Assembly (NCBI RefSeq): GCF_013032505.1
Contig: NZ_WQCG01000002.1
Location: 620,001-684,000 of the forward strand
Source of the DNA: Ruegeria atlantica
GTDB lineage: Bacteria; Pseudomonadota; Alphaproteobacteria; Rhodobacterales; Rhodobacteraceae
Direction: 5' to 3'
DNA: 64,000 nucleotides
Shown here: positions 1-8,932 of the stretch, in pieces
Layout of the letters: each line of letters begins with the position of its first letter
How positions within the stretch are numbered: the stretch's first letter is position 1
Notes under the pieces: model-generated
Told to the model about the DNA's origin: nothing
The model's input: only the letters and a program-made list of their open reading frames with translations
Database searches by the model: none
Position numbers and translations under genes: made by a program

Positions 1-1
1 A

Positions 2-172
2 TTGCGCGAAAGTGCCGATGCAACATCTGACGAGATCATAGCCTTCTGCCGCGAGCATCTGGCCGGGTTCAAGGCCCCCAAAGCGGTCGTCTTCGAAACT
101 CTTCCCAAAACCTCCACCGGTAAGATTCAGAAGTTCCAGCTTCGGGATCGCGCCAAATCAATGGACCTTTGA
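2..172 (+). CDS. Acyl-CoA ligase, C-terminal end (possible DmdB)
   Basis: Only the last 56 residues lie in the window. The motif LPKTSTGKIQKFQLRDRAK is the C-terminal signature of the AMP-forming acyl-CoA synthetase family, whose lysine after TSTG acts in the adenylation half-reaction. The stop lies one base before the dmdA-like start at 174, so the two are surely co-transcribed. In DMSP demethylation the product of DmdA, methylmercaptopropionate, is activated by the CoA ligase DmdB. The position makes DmdB the natural guess, but the fragment does not distinguish it from other medium-chain acyl-CoA ligases. Family certain, substrate inferred from context. Confidence 0.75.
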   Translation: MRESADATSDEIIAFCREHLAGFKAPKAVVFETLPKTSTGKIQKFQLRDRAKSMDL

Positions 173-173
173 A

Positions 174-1277
174 ATGCGCCTGCTGTCTCAATCCCGTCGC
201 CTGCGCCAGACACCTTTTTCCGAAGGCGTCGAAGACAAGGGCGTTACCGCCTACACCGTCTACAACCGGATGCTGCTGCCTACGGTATTCGAGAGCGTCG
301 AGGCCGACTACCGTCATCTCAAATCGCATGTGCAGGTCTGGGATGTATCTTGCGAACGCCAGATCGAACTAAACGGCCCGGATGCAAGTCGTCTGATGCG
401 GCGGTTGACCCCACGCAATCTGGAGAAAATGCAGGACGATCAGTGCTATTACGTACCAATTGTCGACGAAAACGGCGGTATGCTGAACGATCCGGTGGCG
501 ATTAAACATAGTGAAGATCGCTGGTGGATCTCAATCGCCGATAGCGATCTGCTGTTGTGGATTAAAGGTTTGGCCGTTGGTGCTGGTATGGATGTGCGGG
601 TGTTCGAGCCTGACGTCTCGCCATTGGCTGTTCAGGGACCAAAATCCGATGACCTGATGGCGCGTGTCTTTGGCAAAGAGGTTCTGGATATCCGCTTTTT
701 CCGTTACAAGCGGTTGGCGTTTCAGGACACTAATTTTGTGGTAGCACGCTCTGGCTACTCAAAGCAGGGCGGCTATGAGATCTATCTCGAGAATGGTGCC
801 TACGGCATGCCACTGTGGAACGCCCTTTTCGAAGCCGGAGCTGATCTGAATGTTCGCCCGGGATGTCCAAACCTGATCGAAAGGATCGAAGGCGGGCTGT
901 TGAGCTATGGCAACGACATGACAATAGAAAACTCACCACTGGAGTGTGGTTTGGGCAAATTCTGCAAACCGGGCGTGGACAGTGACCACATAGGCATGCA
1001 GGCACTTGCGCGCGAGACGGAAGTTGGCCCAACCCGACAAATCCGCGCGATTTCAATCCCTGGTGATCCCGTGCCCCCTGCTCGTTCAGCTTGGCCACTG
1101 TTCAAAGAGGGAAAGCGGGTCGGTCAAGTAACGTCCGCTGCCTGGTCACCGGATTTTGAAACCAACGTTGCTATTGGCATGGTCGATACCGGTCACTGGG
1201 GCGCAGGTACGAAACTTGAAGTACAAACTCCAGTTGGCGAACGGGCGGCCGAGGTGCAAAGTGCATTCTGGAAGTAG
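174..1277 (+). CDS. dmdA: Dimethylsulfoniopropionate demethylase (DmdA family)
   Basis: A 367-residue GcvT-fold protein. DmdA moves a methyl group from DMSP to tetrahydrofolate, giving methylmercaptopropionate and 5-methyl-THF in the cytoplasm. Stretches such as the N-terminal TPFSEGVEDKGVTAYTVYN, DVSPLAVQGPKSDDLMARVFG, ARSGYSKQGGYEIYLE, ERIEGGLLSYGNDMT and VTSAAWSPDFETNVAIGM agree with my recollection of Roseobacter DmdA, and the length matches (about 364). Glycine-cleavage T-proteins lack this N-terminus. The upstream CoA ligase supports the pathway. Distant DmdA-like paralogues of unproven activity exist in Roseobacters, so a DMSP activity is likely rather than certain. Confidence 0.82.
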   Translation: MRLLSQSRRLRQTPFSEGVEDKGVTAYTVYNRMLLPTVFESVEADYRHLKSHVQVWDVSCERQIELNGPDASRLMRRLTPRNLEKMQDDQCYYVPIVDENGGMLNDPVAIKHSEDRWWISIADSDLLLWIKGLAVGAGMDVRVFEPDVSPLAVQGPKSDDLMARVFGKEVLDIRFFRYKRLAFQDTNFVVARSGYSKQGGYEIYLENGAYGMPLWNALFEAGADLNVRPGCPNLIERIEGGLLSYGNDMTIENSPLECGLGKFCKPGVDSDHIGMQALARETEVGPTRQIRAISIPGDPVPPARSAWPLFKEGKRVGQVTSAAWSPDFETNVAIGMVDTGHWGAGTKLEVQTPVGERAAEVQSAFWK

Positions 1278-1509
1278 CCAGGTTTTCTTAAGGCCAGCAT
1301 AGGCTCTAGTTGTTATGTCGCGCTTCTTGAAACGTGAGAAGGCGCTCGTTGATAAGTTCATAGTGTTGATACTCTTAGATATGGAAACGAAATAGAAAAG
1401 CTGGAACATGCCAATCCCGCTTCCCGAATGCACCAAAATGCCCGACCGCCAAACCCGTCAACGTCTCACCCGGATAACCATGCAGAGTAATCCGATTCAA
1501 CATGGCGGG

Positions 1510-1689
1510 TTAATGCGCAACGAGGTCATCAACAAGATCGGGAAACGGCGATAGGATATCCTCTAAAACCTTCGGAATTTTGACGTGAGCGTTATCTAGC
1601 GCCGCTTGCGCATAGGCAATTGGCTCATAGCGTAAGGCAGTTAAGTTCCCGTTCACTTCCCGCGATAGTCGCAACTTATACACGAGGCG
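1510..1689 (-). pseudogene. Decayed coding remnant of unknown origin
   Basis: A 59-codon open stretch ending at a TAA, directly preceded by an in-frame stop and with no start codon. The deduced peptide has a protein-like composition (for example LTALRYEPIAYAQAALDNAH followed by KIPKVLEDILSPFPDLVDDL), with helical periodicity. I do not recognise the family. It may be the tail of a gene truncated at its 5' side. It could also be chance, since it is short. Confidence 0.25.
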
Positions 1690-1777
1690 TTACCAATCAA
1701 AGGCGAGGCAGCTAGCCAAGCATTAATAGGCCTGAATCAAGTCGACGAAAATGGATCATCGGTGATTACTTTAGAAA

Positions 1778-1832
1778 GAATAGTTTGCGATTTCATAAAC
1801 AAAAACTTCTGAGTTGCCTTCGCAAACTATTC
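1778..1832. repeat. 13-bp perfect inverted repeat
   Basis: gaatagtttgcga at 1778-1790 is exactly repeated in reverse complement at 1820-1832, with a 29-base spacer. It lies in the gene-poor region. The arms are AT-rich and the spacer long, so a protein-binding pair or a remnant of terminal inverted repeats fits better than an RNA hairpin. Confidence 0.5.
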
Positions 1833-1996
1833 CAGAAATTTCGACTAGTCAGGGCGAAACTGTATTTTCAACATGGATTGGCATAACCAAAATTCAGCAG
1901 GTTGCGAATAAAGATACTTTGGAGTGCATTTATCGGACGACGTCTAACGGTGTTGCGGAACCGACAGAGTTGATCAAATCGGATTTCGGAAATGAT

Positions 1997-2030
1997 CATT
2001 GCCACTGCCGGTTTCTCAGCAGTGGCAGTG
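1997..2030 (-). terminator. Hairpin downstream of nrdJ
   Basis: Arms 1997-2008 and 2019-2030 form a 12-bp stem (core GCCACTGC/GCAGTGGC, one wobble) with a 10-base loop. It lies about 90 bases past the nrdJ stop and is the only strong hairpin there. The T-run is moderate on either side, so termination is probable rather than proven, and could act on both strands. Confidence 0.5.
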
Positions 2031-2121
2031 TTTTGGTGGTCAGAATTGCAATTTAAACTGGTCAAATTGCAATCTGATGTGAGCTTTCACAGGCAGTCTA
2101 CACCACCCAACCGCGAGAGCC

Positions 2122-4404
2122 TCAGCCACATTTGGAGTGACCGCAACTGCGGCAGGTCATGCAGCCCTCAATCATCACCATGTCGAACTGCCCGCATGAT
2201 GGGCATGCTTTGCCACGCGGCGCGTCCATGTTGACAACCTGCGCTTGAGGATCGGATTTGAGGCCCATTCCTTCGCCCTCAAGAAAGCCGATATTGATCA
2301 TGTGCTGCTCGATCACACCACCAATAGCGGCAAGGATCGACGGAATATACTTGCCCTGAACCCAAGCGCCACCGCGTGGGTCAAACACAGCTTTCAGTTC
2401 TTCGACCACAAACGATACGTCCCCACCCCTGCGGAACACGGCCGAGATCATGCGAGTCAGCGCCAGCGTCCAGGCATAATGCTCCATGTTCTTAGAGTTG
2501 ATGAACACTTCGAACGGACGACGACGGCCACCAATAACAATATCGTTGATCGTCAAATAGATCGCGTGTTCGCTATCGGGCCATTTCAACTTGTAGGTCG
2601 AACCTTCCAAAGATTGCGGACGATCCAACGGTTCGGACATATACACGACTTCACCGCCATCAACCGCATGGGGTGCATCCGCGCTTTCACCCGGTGCTTT
2701 GTCTTCGCTTTCCGAAACGGTCAGGACCGACCCGGTCACGTCGTTCGGGCGATATGTCGTACATCCTTTGCACCCCTGATCCCAGGCCTGCATGTAGACA
2801 TCCTTGAAGGCGTCAAAGCTGATATCCTCGGGACAGTTGATCGTCTTCGAAATCGAGCTGTCGATCCATTTCTGCGCCGCCGCCTGCATCTTGACGTGAT
2901 CGGACGGGGAAAGCGTCTGTGCATTGACGAAATAATCTGGCAACTCTTTGTCGCCAAACTTGTCACGCCACATCTGCACGGCGTAATCCACGACCTCTTC
3001 TTCGGTACGAGAGCCATCCTTTTGCAGAACTTTACGAGTATAAGCGTAGGCAAAGACAGGCTCGATCCCTGAGGACACGTTCCCCGCATAGAGCGAAATG
3101 GTCCCGGTAGGCGCAATCGACGTGAGCAAAGCGTTGCGGATGCCGTGCTCGCGAATGGCATCGCGAACGTCGTCGTCCATCTGCTGCATTGTGCCACTGG
3201 CCAGATACTTCTCGGCGTCGAACAAGGGGAACGCCCCCTTTTCCTTCGCCAGGTCGACCGACGCCAGATACGCGGCGCGGGCAATCGATTTCAACCATCG
3301 CTCTGTCTGACGGGCCGCCTCGTCCGATCCATAACGCAGACCAAGCATCAGCAGAGCATCCGCCAGACCAGTCACACCCAGCCCAATGCGACGCTTGGCC
3401 TGCGCCTCTGCGGCCTGTTCCGGCAGCGGGAATTTCGATGCGTCAACGACGTTGTCCATCATACGAACGGCCGTGGCGACCAGTTCTTGCAGGGCAGCCT
3501 CGTCCAGATGGGCCGCATCCTCGAACGGTTCGGCCACAAGGCGGGCCAGGTTGATCGACCCCAACAGACACGCACCGTAGGGCGGCAATGGCTGTTCGCC
3601 ACATGGGTTCGTCGCCGCGATGGTTTCGGCATAGCTAAGGTTGTTGGCTTTGTTGATCCGGTCGATAAAGATCACGCCTGGCTCAGCATAGTCGTACGTC
3701 GCCTGCATGATCTTGTTCCACAGATCGCGCGCCTGAACCGTGTGGTAAACCTTGTCGCCGAACACCAATTCCCACGGGCCATCGGCCTTGACTGCCTCCA
3801 TAAAGGGATCGGTCACCAGAACGGACATGTTGAACATGCGCAGGCGGGCAGGATCGGATTTGGCGGTGATGAACTGTTCAATATCAGGGTGGTCGCAGCG
3901 CATGGTCGCCATCATCGCACCACGACGAGACCCCGCTGACATGATCGTCCGGCACATAGCATCCCAAACGTCCATGAAGCTCAGAGGCCCAGATGCATCC
4001 GCCGCGACCCCATGCACATCCGCTCCGCGCGGGCGAATGGTCGAGAAATCATAGCCGATCCCTCCACCCTGCTGCATAGTAAGCGCGGCCTCTTTCAGCA
4101 TGTCAAAGATCCCGCCCATGCTGTCGGGCACGGTACCCATCACAAAGCAGTTAAACAGCGTCACACGCCGCGCAGTGCCCGCGCCCGCGGTGATGCGGCC
4201 CGCGGGCAGGTATTGAAAATCTTCCAGCGCGTTAAAGAACTTCTGTTCCCAATGCGCGGGGTCATTTTCGACCTGCGCAAGATCGCGAGCGATACGCCGC
4301 CAGCTGTCCTCAACCGTCTGGTCAATGGGTGTGCCATCGGCCTGTTTAAAACGGTACTTCATGTCCCAGATCTGCTCGGCGATGGGGGCGGCAAAGCGGC
4401 TCAT
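2122..4404 (-). CDS. nrdJ: Adenosylcobalamin-dependent class II ribonucleotide reductase
   Basis: Reduces ribonucleotides to deoxyribonucleotides with coenzyme B12 as radical source, so it works with or without oxygen. The 760-residue protein has the RNR barrel: NCFVMG near residue 85, the active-site motif NPCGE at 266-270 carrying the thiyl cysteine, and SIAPTGTISLYAGNVSSGIEP in the second half. A C-terminal tail has two CxxC pairs (CPSC, CMTCRSC), the zinc-ribbon-like end found in this single-chain NrdJ type. No nrdA/nrdB is next to it. The start at 4404 is preceded by a region with NrdR-like boxes. No cobalamin riboswitch was seen upstream. Confidence 0.95.
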   Translation of the reverse strand: MSRFAAPIAEQIWDMKYRFKQADGTPIDQTVEDSWRRIARDLAQVENDPAHWEQKFFNALEDFQYLPAGRITAGAGTARRVTLFNCFVMGTVPDSMGGIFDMLKEAALTMQQGGGIGYDFSTIRPRGADVHGVAADASGPLSFMDVWDAMCRTIMSAGSRRGAMMATMRCDHPDIEQFITAKSDPARLRMFNMSVLVTDPFMEAVKADGPWELVFGDKVYHTVQARDLWNKIMQATYDYAEPGVIFIDRINKANNLSYAETIAATNPCGEQPLPPYGACLLGSINLARLVAEPFEDAAHLDEAALQELVATAVRMMDNVVDASKFPLPEQAAEAQAKRRIGLGVTGLADALLMLGLRYGSDEAARQTERWLKSIARAAYLASVDLAKEKGAFPLFDAEKYLASGTMQQMDDDVRDAIREHGIRNALLTSIAPTGTISLYAGNVSSGIEPVFAYAYTRKVLQKDGSRTEEEVVDYAVQMWRDKFGDKELPDYFVNAQTLSPSDHVKMQAAAQKWIDSSISKTINCPEDISFDAFKDVYMQAWDQGCKGCTTYRPNDVTGSVLTVSESEDKAPGESADAPHAVDGGEVVYMSEPLDRPQSLEGSTYKLKWPDSEHAIYLTINDIVIGGRRRPFEVFINSKNMEHYAWTLALTRMISAVFRRGGDVSFVVEELKAVFDPRGGAWVQGKYIPSILAAIGGVIEQHMINIGFLEGEGMGLKSDPQAQVVNMDAPRGKACPSCGQFDMVMIEGCMTCRSCGHSKCG

Positions 4405-4458
4405 TGGTGATTCCCTGTTCTGAAAGAGGTATCCAGACTATCCCAGATCACACCTTCA

Positions 4459-4505
4459 CCACAACACCTTGATGACAGCCTTTCTTGAGCTACAATGTAT
4501 AGACG
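4459..4505 (-). promoter_or_regulatory. Candidate tandem NrdR boxes upstream of nrdJ
   Basis: Read on the minus strand, positions 4502-4492 give CTATACATTGT, matching 10 of 11 core positions of the NrdR consensus CwAtATaTwGt as I remember it. A weaker site (7 of 11) sits at 4462-4472, about 30 bp away centre to centre, close to the spacing normal for NrdR box pairs. Both lie 58-98 bases before the nrdJ start. The first box is convincing; the second is tentative. Confidence 0.45.
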
Positions 4506-4531
4506 GTCGTGGGACGACTCTGTGGGAAAGC

Positions 4532-4540
4532 TGTGGATAA
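4532..4540. promoter_or_regulatory. DnaA box between nrdJ and the DUF1489 gene
   Basis: TGTGGATAA is the exact reverse complement of the consensus DnaA box TTATCCACA. A near match (TGTGGGAAA) lies 11 bases to its left at 4521-4529. It overlaps the likely GTG start of the downstream gene and lies about 130 bases upstream of nrdJ. DnaA control of ribonucleotide reductase genes is known in other bacteria. A single 9-mer can occur by chance. Confidence 0.4.
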
Positions 4541-4964
4541 GTACGTAAACCTCATAAAACTTTCGGTCGGGTCGGAAAGCGTCGACACTCTGATGGCATG
4601 GCAGGACAGCCGCAAGCCGCTTTACGAAGACGGCCTGCCGCGTCACGTCACCCGGATGTGGCCCAAACGCGAGGCTGAGATTCTGAACGGTGGATCAATC
4701 TATTGGGTCATCAAGGGTGTCATCCAATGCCGTCAACGCATCGTTCGGATGGACGAAGTGCGCGGCGAAGACGGTATCCGCCGCTGCGCTATTGTGCTGG
4801 ACCCCGAGGTCCACCGTACCCAGAATGCTCTGAAGCGACCGTTCCAGGGTTGGCGGTACCTTAAACCCGAAGACACACCCGCCGATCTGCCAAAAAATCG
4901 CGCGCAAGACGACGCCCTGCCTGACGACCTAAATCGGGCATTGGCTGAAATTGGCGTACTTTGA
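4533..4964 (+). CDS. DUF1489 family protein
   Basis: A protein of about 143 residues from the alphaproteobacterial DUF1489 family, recognised by HVTRMWPKREAEILNGGSIY, WVIKGVIQCRQRI, GEDGIRRCAIVLDPE and RPFQGWRYL. Function is unknown; the protein is soluble and without signal peptide. I place the start at the GTG at 4533, because family members begin just before the VNLIKLSVG segment. An upstream GTG at 4509 would add eight residues with no family counterpart. It is transcribed away from nrdJ and converges on hisG with no gap. Confidence 0.85.
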   Translation: MDKYVNLIKLSVGSESVDTLMAWQDSRKPLYEDGLPRHVTRMWPKREAEILNGGSIYWVIKGVIQCRQRIVRMDEVRGEDGIRRCAIVLDPEVHRTQNALKRPFQGWRYLKPEDTPADLPKNRAQDDALPDDLNRALAEIGVL

Positions 4965-5654
4965 TCAGCTCAGGCGGTTCAAAAGCTCGGACAGAACGTT
5001 TTTTTCACTCGCGTCATAGTCGGCAACACGACTGCGCCATAGCGTGGCCTGCGATTGCAAGATCAAGCCGTCCGACAGGATTTTCAGGTGATTGGCCCGC
5101 AAGGTCTCACCCGTCGACGTAATGTCAGCAATCGCCTCGGCGGTTTCGTTCATCACAGTGCCTTCGGTCGCACCCTGACTGTCAACCAGTGTATAGTCGG
5201 CCACACCAGCATCAGTCAGGAACTCGCGCACAAGACGGTGATACTTGGTCGCAATCCGCAATCGGTGGCCGTGCGTTTTTCGAAACGCCGCCGCCGCCGC
5301 GTCCAGATCGTCCAGGGTTTCGACATCGACCCAACAGGCCGGTGTGGCAATGATCAGATCCGCCTTGCCAAAACCAAGTTGAGATATCTCTTCAATCTGC
5401 TGTTCCCAGCGCGGCAATTTCTCATGCACCAGGTCCGTTCCGGTGACCCCAAGATGAATGCGGCCCGCAGCCAGTTCGCGCGGGATTTCGCCCGCTGACA
5501 ACAGGATCAGAGAGACGCCATCGATCCCTTCTACCTTGCCCGCGTATTCCCGGTCTGATCCGCTGCGCGACAGGATAATGCCGCGCTTTTCGAACCACGA
5601 AAAGGTCTTGTCCATCAATCGGCCTTTTGAAGGCACGCCCAGTTTCAGGCTCAT
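4965..5654 (-). CDS. hisG: ATP phosphoribosyltransferase, short form
   Basis: First enzyme of histidine synthesis: condenses ATP and PRPP to phosphoribosyl-ATP. At 229 residues it is the short form without the C-terminal allosteric domain. Visible features are the N-terminal LGVPSKGRLMDKTFSWFEKRG, the LGVTGTDLVHE segment and DSQGATEGTVMNETAEAIADI, which corresponds to the PRPP-binding loop. Short HisG needs HisZ for activity and feedback control, and hisZ lies immediately upstream, overlapping by four bases. It is the last gene of a hisS-hisZ-hisG operon. Confidence 0.95.
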   Translation of the reverse strand: MSLKLGVPSKGRLMDKTFSWFEKRGIILSRSGSDREYAGKVEGIDGVSLILLSAGEIPRELAAGRIHLGVTGTDLVHEKLPRWEQQIEEISQLGFGKADLIIATPACWVDVETLDDLDAAAAAFRKTHGHRLRIATKYHRLVREFLTDAGVADYTLVDSQGATEGTVMNETAEAIADITSTGETLRANHLKILSDGLILQSQATLWRSRVADYDASEKNVLSELLNRLS

Positions 5655-6739
5655 TGCGCGGCCTCCTCGATTTCCAGCATAAGGTCCGGGCGCAACACAC
5701 CGCCTACAGCCGGAATCTCGGCCCCGTTGCCCAGCTGTCGCGTCAGCGCATCATAACGCCCGCCTGTGGCGATCGGCGGTAAGCCGGGGCGACCTTCGGC
5801 ATAAAACCCGAAGACAAACCCGTCATAGTACTCCATCGAAGTTCGCCCATAGGCAGCCTCAAAATCCAAGTCCTCGACATCAACGCCGCGCGCCTGAAGG
5901 GCTGCGATCCTTGCCTCAAGTCGGTTCAGCGCAGGTGTGATCTGCGGCAAGTCAACCGCCACATCGCGCAATTGTTCCAGCGCGAAGGGCATGGTTTCCC
6001 GAACCGCCAGCAGAGACTCCAGCCCTGCCAGTTCATTATCGGAAATCGGCGGCGTCTCGCGATCTTCGCGCAGGGCTTCGATGCGCGCCTCGATCTCGGC
6101 AGCGCGCCGTTTGCCGATCATCGGAGCGTCAAAGCTCATCGGGTCAGCCGCATCCAACAACGTTGTGCGGTGTTCCGGCTCGGGCTTTCGCCCGGCGAAG
6201 CGATCCAGCAGGACGCGGAACCGTCGTGGGCGCCATAGATGGCGCATCAGCGCGGCCTTGCGCCGATCTGTTGTGCGCAGACCCTGAACGGCCGCAGTCA
6301 GAATGCCAATATCCCCGGTCGCCGCCCGAAGGGGCAGCCCACGCAACTGCAGGGCAAACAGCGAGAACACCTCGGCATCCGCCCCGGCAGGATCGTTGCG
6401 GTCGAACACCTCATACCCGACTTGAATGTACTCGTTCGAGCGATCCGGGTCGTGTTCCTGTCGACGAAAGACCTCACCGGAATAGGTATATCGTGCCGGC
6501 TCGGCGCCTTCGGTCATGTGCATTTGCACGACAGGCAGGGTGAAGTCGGGGCGCAGCATCTGCTCACCGCGCAACGCGTCCGAGGTCACATAGGCGCGGG
6601 CGCGAATATCCTCACCATAAAGGTCCAATAGCGTTTCCGCCGGTTGCAGCAGAGGCGTATCCACGACCTGCGCTCCGGCGGCCTCGAACCGGACGCGCAT
6701 CATCGCGGCACGGGCCTGTATCTGAGAACGGTTGGCCAT
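5651..6739 (-). CDS. hisZ: ATP phosphoribosyltransferase regulatory subunit
   Basis: A 362-residue histidyl-tRNA-synthetase-like protein with no aminoacylation role. It complexes with short HisG and gives it activity and histidine feedback. The class II synthetase core is visible (MLRPDFTLPVVQMHM, RYTYSGEVFRRQ, YYDGFVFGFYAEG, PPIATGGRYDALTRQLG), but a full anticodon-binding domain is missing. It starts three bases after the hisS stop and overlaps hisG by four, so the three are translated from one message. Its partner genes on both sides make the assignment secure. Confidence 0.93.
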   Translation of the reverse strand: MANRSQIQARAAMMRVRFEAAGAQVVDTPLLQPAETLLDLYGEDIRARAYVTSDALRGEQMLRPDFTLPVVQMHMTEGAEPARYTYSGEVFRRQEHDPDRSNEYIQVGYEVFDRNDPAGADAEVFSLFALQLRGLPLRAATGDIGILTAAVQGLRTTDRRKAALMRHLWRPRRFRVLLDRFAGRKPEPEHRTTLLDAADPMSFDAPMIGKRRAAEIEARIEALREDRETPPISDNELAGLESLLAVRETMPFALEQLRDVAVDLPQITPALNRLEARIAALQARGVDVEDLDFEAAYGRTSMEYYDGFVFGFYAEGRPGLPPIATGGRYDALTRQLGNGAEIPAVGGVLRPDLMLEIEEAAQ

Positions 6740-6742
6740 GGT

Positions 6743-8230
6743 TCAGTCCTGACTGTCCAGAATTTCACGCACCTTGGCGACCAGATCACCACGCGGCACT
6801 TCGAATTGGCTGGGACGTTCTTTCCATTCCTCCAGCGTGGCGCTTTCAGCAATCTTTGCGCCCAGGATCAGGTCCTTGATCTGAACAATCCCGTTGGCCT
6901 TTTCGTCACCACCTTCGATCACTGCAATCGGAGAGTTTCGCTTGTCCGCATATTTTAGCTGATTGCCAAAGTTCTTCGGGTTGCCCAGATAGACCTCGGC
7001 GCGGATGCCTGCGTTGCGCAGTTCGGCCACCATCGCCTGATAGTCGGCCATCCGGTCGCGATCCATGACTGTGACGACAACCGGGCCGGTCGCCTGCGCG
7101 GCGATCCTGCCCTTTTCGCGCAGGGCGGCCAACAGACGGTCGACACCGATAGAGATGCCGGTTGCTGGCACTTCCTGTCCGGTAAACCGCTTGACGAGAT
7201 CGTCATACCGTCCACCGCCCGAAACCGATCCGAATTGCCGTTTTCGGCCTTTCTCGTCAAAAATTTCGAAGGTAAGTTCGGCCTCGTAGACGGGGCCAGT
7301 GTAGTAGCCCAAACCGCGCACAACCGAAGGGTCAATTTCGATCCGGTCCGCGCCGTAACCACCAGCATCCAACAAGGTGCCGATCTGCTCCAACTCGGCA
7401 ATTCCGTCCGCACCGATCTTACTATCTCCAACAGCGGCGCGCAGGTTGGCCAATGTACCGGCCGTATCCGCAGCCTTTGAAGTCAGGAAAGCGATAACTG
7501 GCTCGGCCTGATCATCGCTGAGGCCCACACCGTCGATAAACGCACCTGACGCATCCAGACGGCCTTTGGTCAGCAGCTCGCGCACACCCTGTTCGCCCAC
7601 CTTGTCGAACTTATCGATGGTACGCAGAACGTTGTCGCGTGCAGCCAGGTCATCACCAAGGCCCATCGCCTCGAGTACCCCGTTCAGGACTTTGCGGTTG
7701 TTGACCCGCACCAGATAGTCGCCGCGTGGAATACCAACAGTTTCCAAGGTGTCAGACAGCATCGCGCAGATTTCGGCATCCGCGGCCATCGAGGCCGTGC
7801 CCACCGTATCCGCATCACACTGATAAAACTGACGATAGCGACCCGGTCCGGGCTTTTCGTTCCGCCATACCGGCCCCATCGCATAGCGGCGATAGGGCGT
7901 CGGCAGATCATTGCGGTGCTGCGCATAGACGCGGGCCAATGGCGCTGTCAGGTCATAGCGCAGGGCCATCCAGTCGCCTTTGTCGTTTTCATCGACCTCC
8001 TGCCACGCGAACACGCCTTCGTTTGGGCGGTCTACGTCCGGCAGGAACTTGCCAAGCGCCTCGACAGTCTCAACCGCACTGCTTTCTAGGGCGTCAAACC
8101 CGTAGCGATGATAGACATCCGCAATAGCCCGCAGCATCTCGGTGCGCTGCGTGACTTCCTGGCCGAAATAGTCGCGGAACCCTTTTGGCGTAATTGCCTT
8201 GGGGCGGGGCTGTTTCTTGGGCTTGGCCAT
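6743..8230 (-). CDS. hisS: Histidyl-tRNA synthetase
   Basis: Charges tRNA-His in the cytoplasm. The 495-residue protein carries class II motifs: [15 protein letters not shown] (motif 2 area), [17 protein letters not shown], the histidine-binding segment [11 protein letters not shown] and motif 3 [13 protein letters not shown]...[11 protein letters not shown]. The C-terminal anticodon domain includes [16 protein letters not shown]. It is about 70 residues longer than the E. coli enzyme. First gene of the operon; its start lies 129 bases from the divergent slyX, and the two probably share the promoter region. Confidence 0.96.
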   Translation of the reverse strand: MAKPKKQPRPKAITPKGFRDYFGQEVTQRTEMLRAIADVYHRYGFDALESSAVETVEALGKFLPDVDRPNEGVFAWQEVDENDKGDWMALRYDLTAPLARVYAQHRNDLPTPYRRYAMGPVWRNEKPGPGRYRQFYQCDADTVGTASMAADAEICAMLSDTLETVGIPRGDYLVRVNNRKVLNGVLEAMGLGDDLAARDNVLRTIDKFDKVGEQGVRELLTKGRLDASGAFIDGVGLSDDQAEPVIAFLTSKAADTAGTLANLRAAVGDSKIGADGIAELEQIGTLLDAGGYGADRIEIDPSVVRGLGYYTGPVYEAELTFEIFDEKGRKRQFGSVSGGGRYDDLVKRFTGQEVPATGISIGVDRLLAALREKGRIAAQATGPVVVTVMDRDRMADYQAMVAELRNAGIRAEVYLGNPKNFGNQLKYADKRNSPIAVIEGGDEKANGIVQIKDLILGAKIAESATLEEWKERPSQFEVPRGDLVAKVREILDSQD

Positions 8231-8359
8231 GTGGGGCGTCCTTGGGAGTTTCCTTGTTCCGCGCGCGGTCTATCCCATGCCCCGCATCGGGGCAAGGCGC
8301 GCTTTCTCTGGCCATGGACCATCCCGGTCGCTATGACCGGCCCAAGACAGGAGAATTCA

Positions 8360-8554
8360 ATGCAGCATCTGGAAGAACAGATCGCCCATCTGACCCGCAC
8401 GCTTGAAGAGCTGAACGCAGTTGTTACCCGCCAGCAGGACGAGATCGACCTGCTGACCCGCCGGGTCGAGATGTTGATGCGGCGCGAAGGTGAACGGGCG
8501 CAGGAAGGTTCAGGCGGTGTTGTATTCGGCGACGAACGCCCGCCGCACTATTGA
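8360..8554 (+). CDS. slyX: SlyX family protein
   Basis: A 64-residue protein that is almost wholly coiled coil (HLEEQIAHLTRTLEELNAVV, QQDEIDLLTRRVEMLMRR) and ends with the SlyX-typical proline/tyrosine tail DERPPHY. SlyX is conserved in proteobacteria; its function is unclear. The ATG at 8360 is preceded by ACAGGAG at 8347-8353, a good ribosome-binding site. It is divergent from hisS. Confidence 0.85.
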   Translation: MQHLEEQIAHLTRTLEELNAVVTRQQDEIDLLTRRVEMLMRREGERAQEGSGGVVFGDERPPHY

Positions 8555-8558
8555 TATC

Positions 8559-8927
8559 TTAGAGCCCCAGCGACTTTTTCACCGCGGTGTCGACCACCCC
8601 ACCCAAAAGGGCATCCTTATCCGAGGCGCAACCTTCCGACAGCGCTGCTATGAATGCTTCACGCAACTGGGCTTTTTCCTCATCTGTGGCCGCATGTTCT
8701 TCGATATTGATCTGGCGATTATGAAGAGATAGCGCCGTCATTTTTGCGACTACAGTCACAACAAATTCTTCGTCACCATCCGCCTCTTCAGCAATTGAGG
8801 CGCAGGTGTAGTGCATCACAGGCAATGCGTCCTGCACCATCTGCTCAGCAGCCTCATCGGCAGATACCACGCACGGAGCCGCTAGAATTGCGGCGCAAAC
8901 TGACATTCCAAGTTTGTTAAACTGCAT
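8559..8927 (-). CDS. Small exported protein of unknown function
   Basis: About 122 residues. The N-terminus (MQFNKLGMSVCAAILAAPCVVSADEA) is a standard signal peptide with probable cleavage after VSA, so the mature acidic, helical protein is periplasmic. Three cysteines remain in the mature part. I recognise no family. The ATG at 8927 is chosen over an upstream GTG at 8936 because GGAAG lies at the right distance before it and the signal peptide then begins normally. It follows the glycine-zipper gene by only a few bases, so both are likely co-expressed. Confidence 0.65.
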   Translation of the reverse strand: MQFNKLGMSVCAAILAAPCVVSADEAAEQMVQDALPVMHYTCASIAEEADGDEEFVVTVVAKMTALSLHNRQINIEEHAATDEEKAQLREAFIAALSEGCASDKDALLGGVVDTAVKKSLGL

Positions 8928-8932
8928 CACAA

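Larger units (their letters stand above)
1278..2121. other. Long gene-poor region with decayed coding traces
   Basis: About 840 bases between dmdA and nrdJ without a convincing complete gene. Base composition drops to AT-richer than the flanks. It holds a short open fragment on the minus strand (1510-1689), a 13-bp inverted repeat (1778-1832) and a terminator-like hairpin (1997-2030). Short frames at 1814-2056 and 1992-2234 have no ribosome-binding site or recognisable product. The pattern fits a lost gene or old insertion, but no intact mobile element is visible. Confidence 0.55.

Noticed and set aside
2245..3939. Long plus-strand frames opposite nrdJ
   Set aside because: They are arginine- and histidine-rich shadows of a certain gene, with no start signals.
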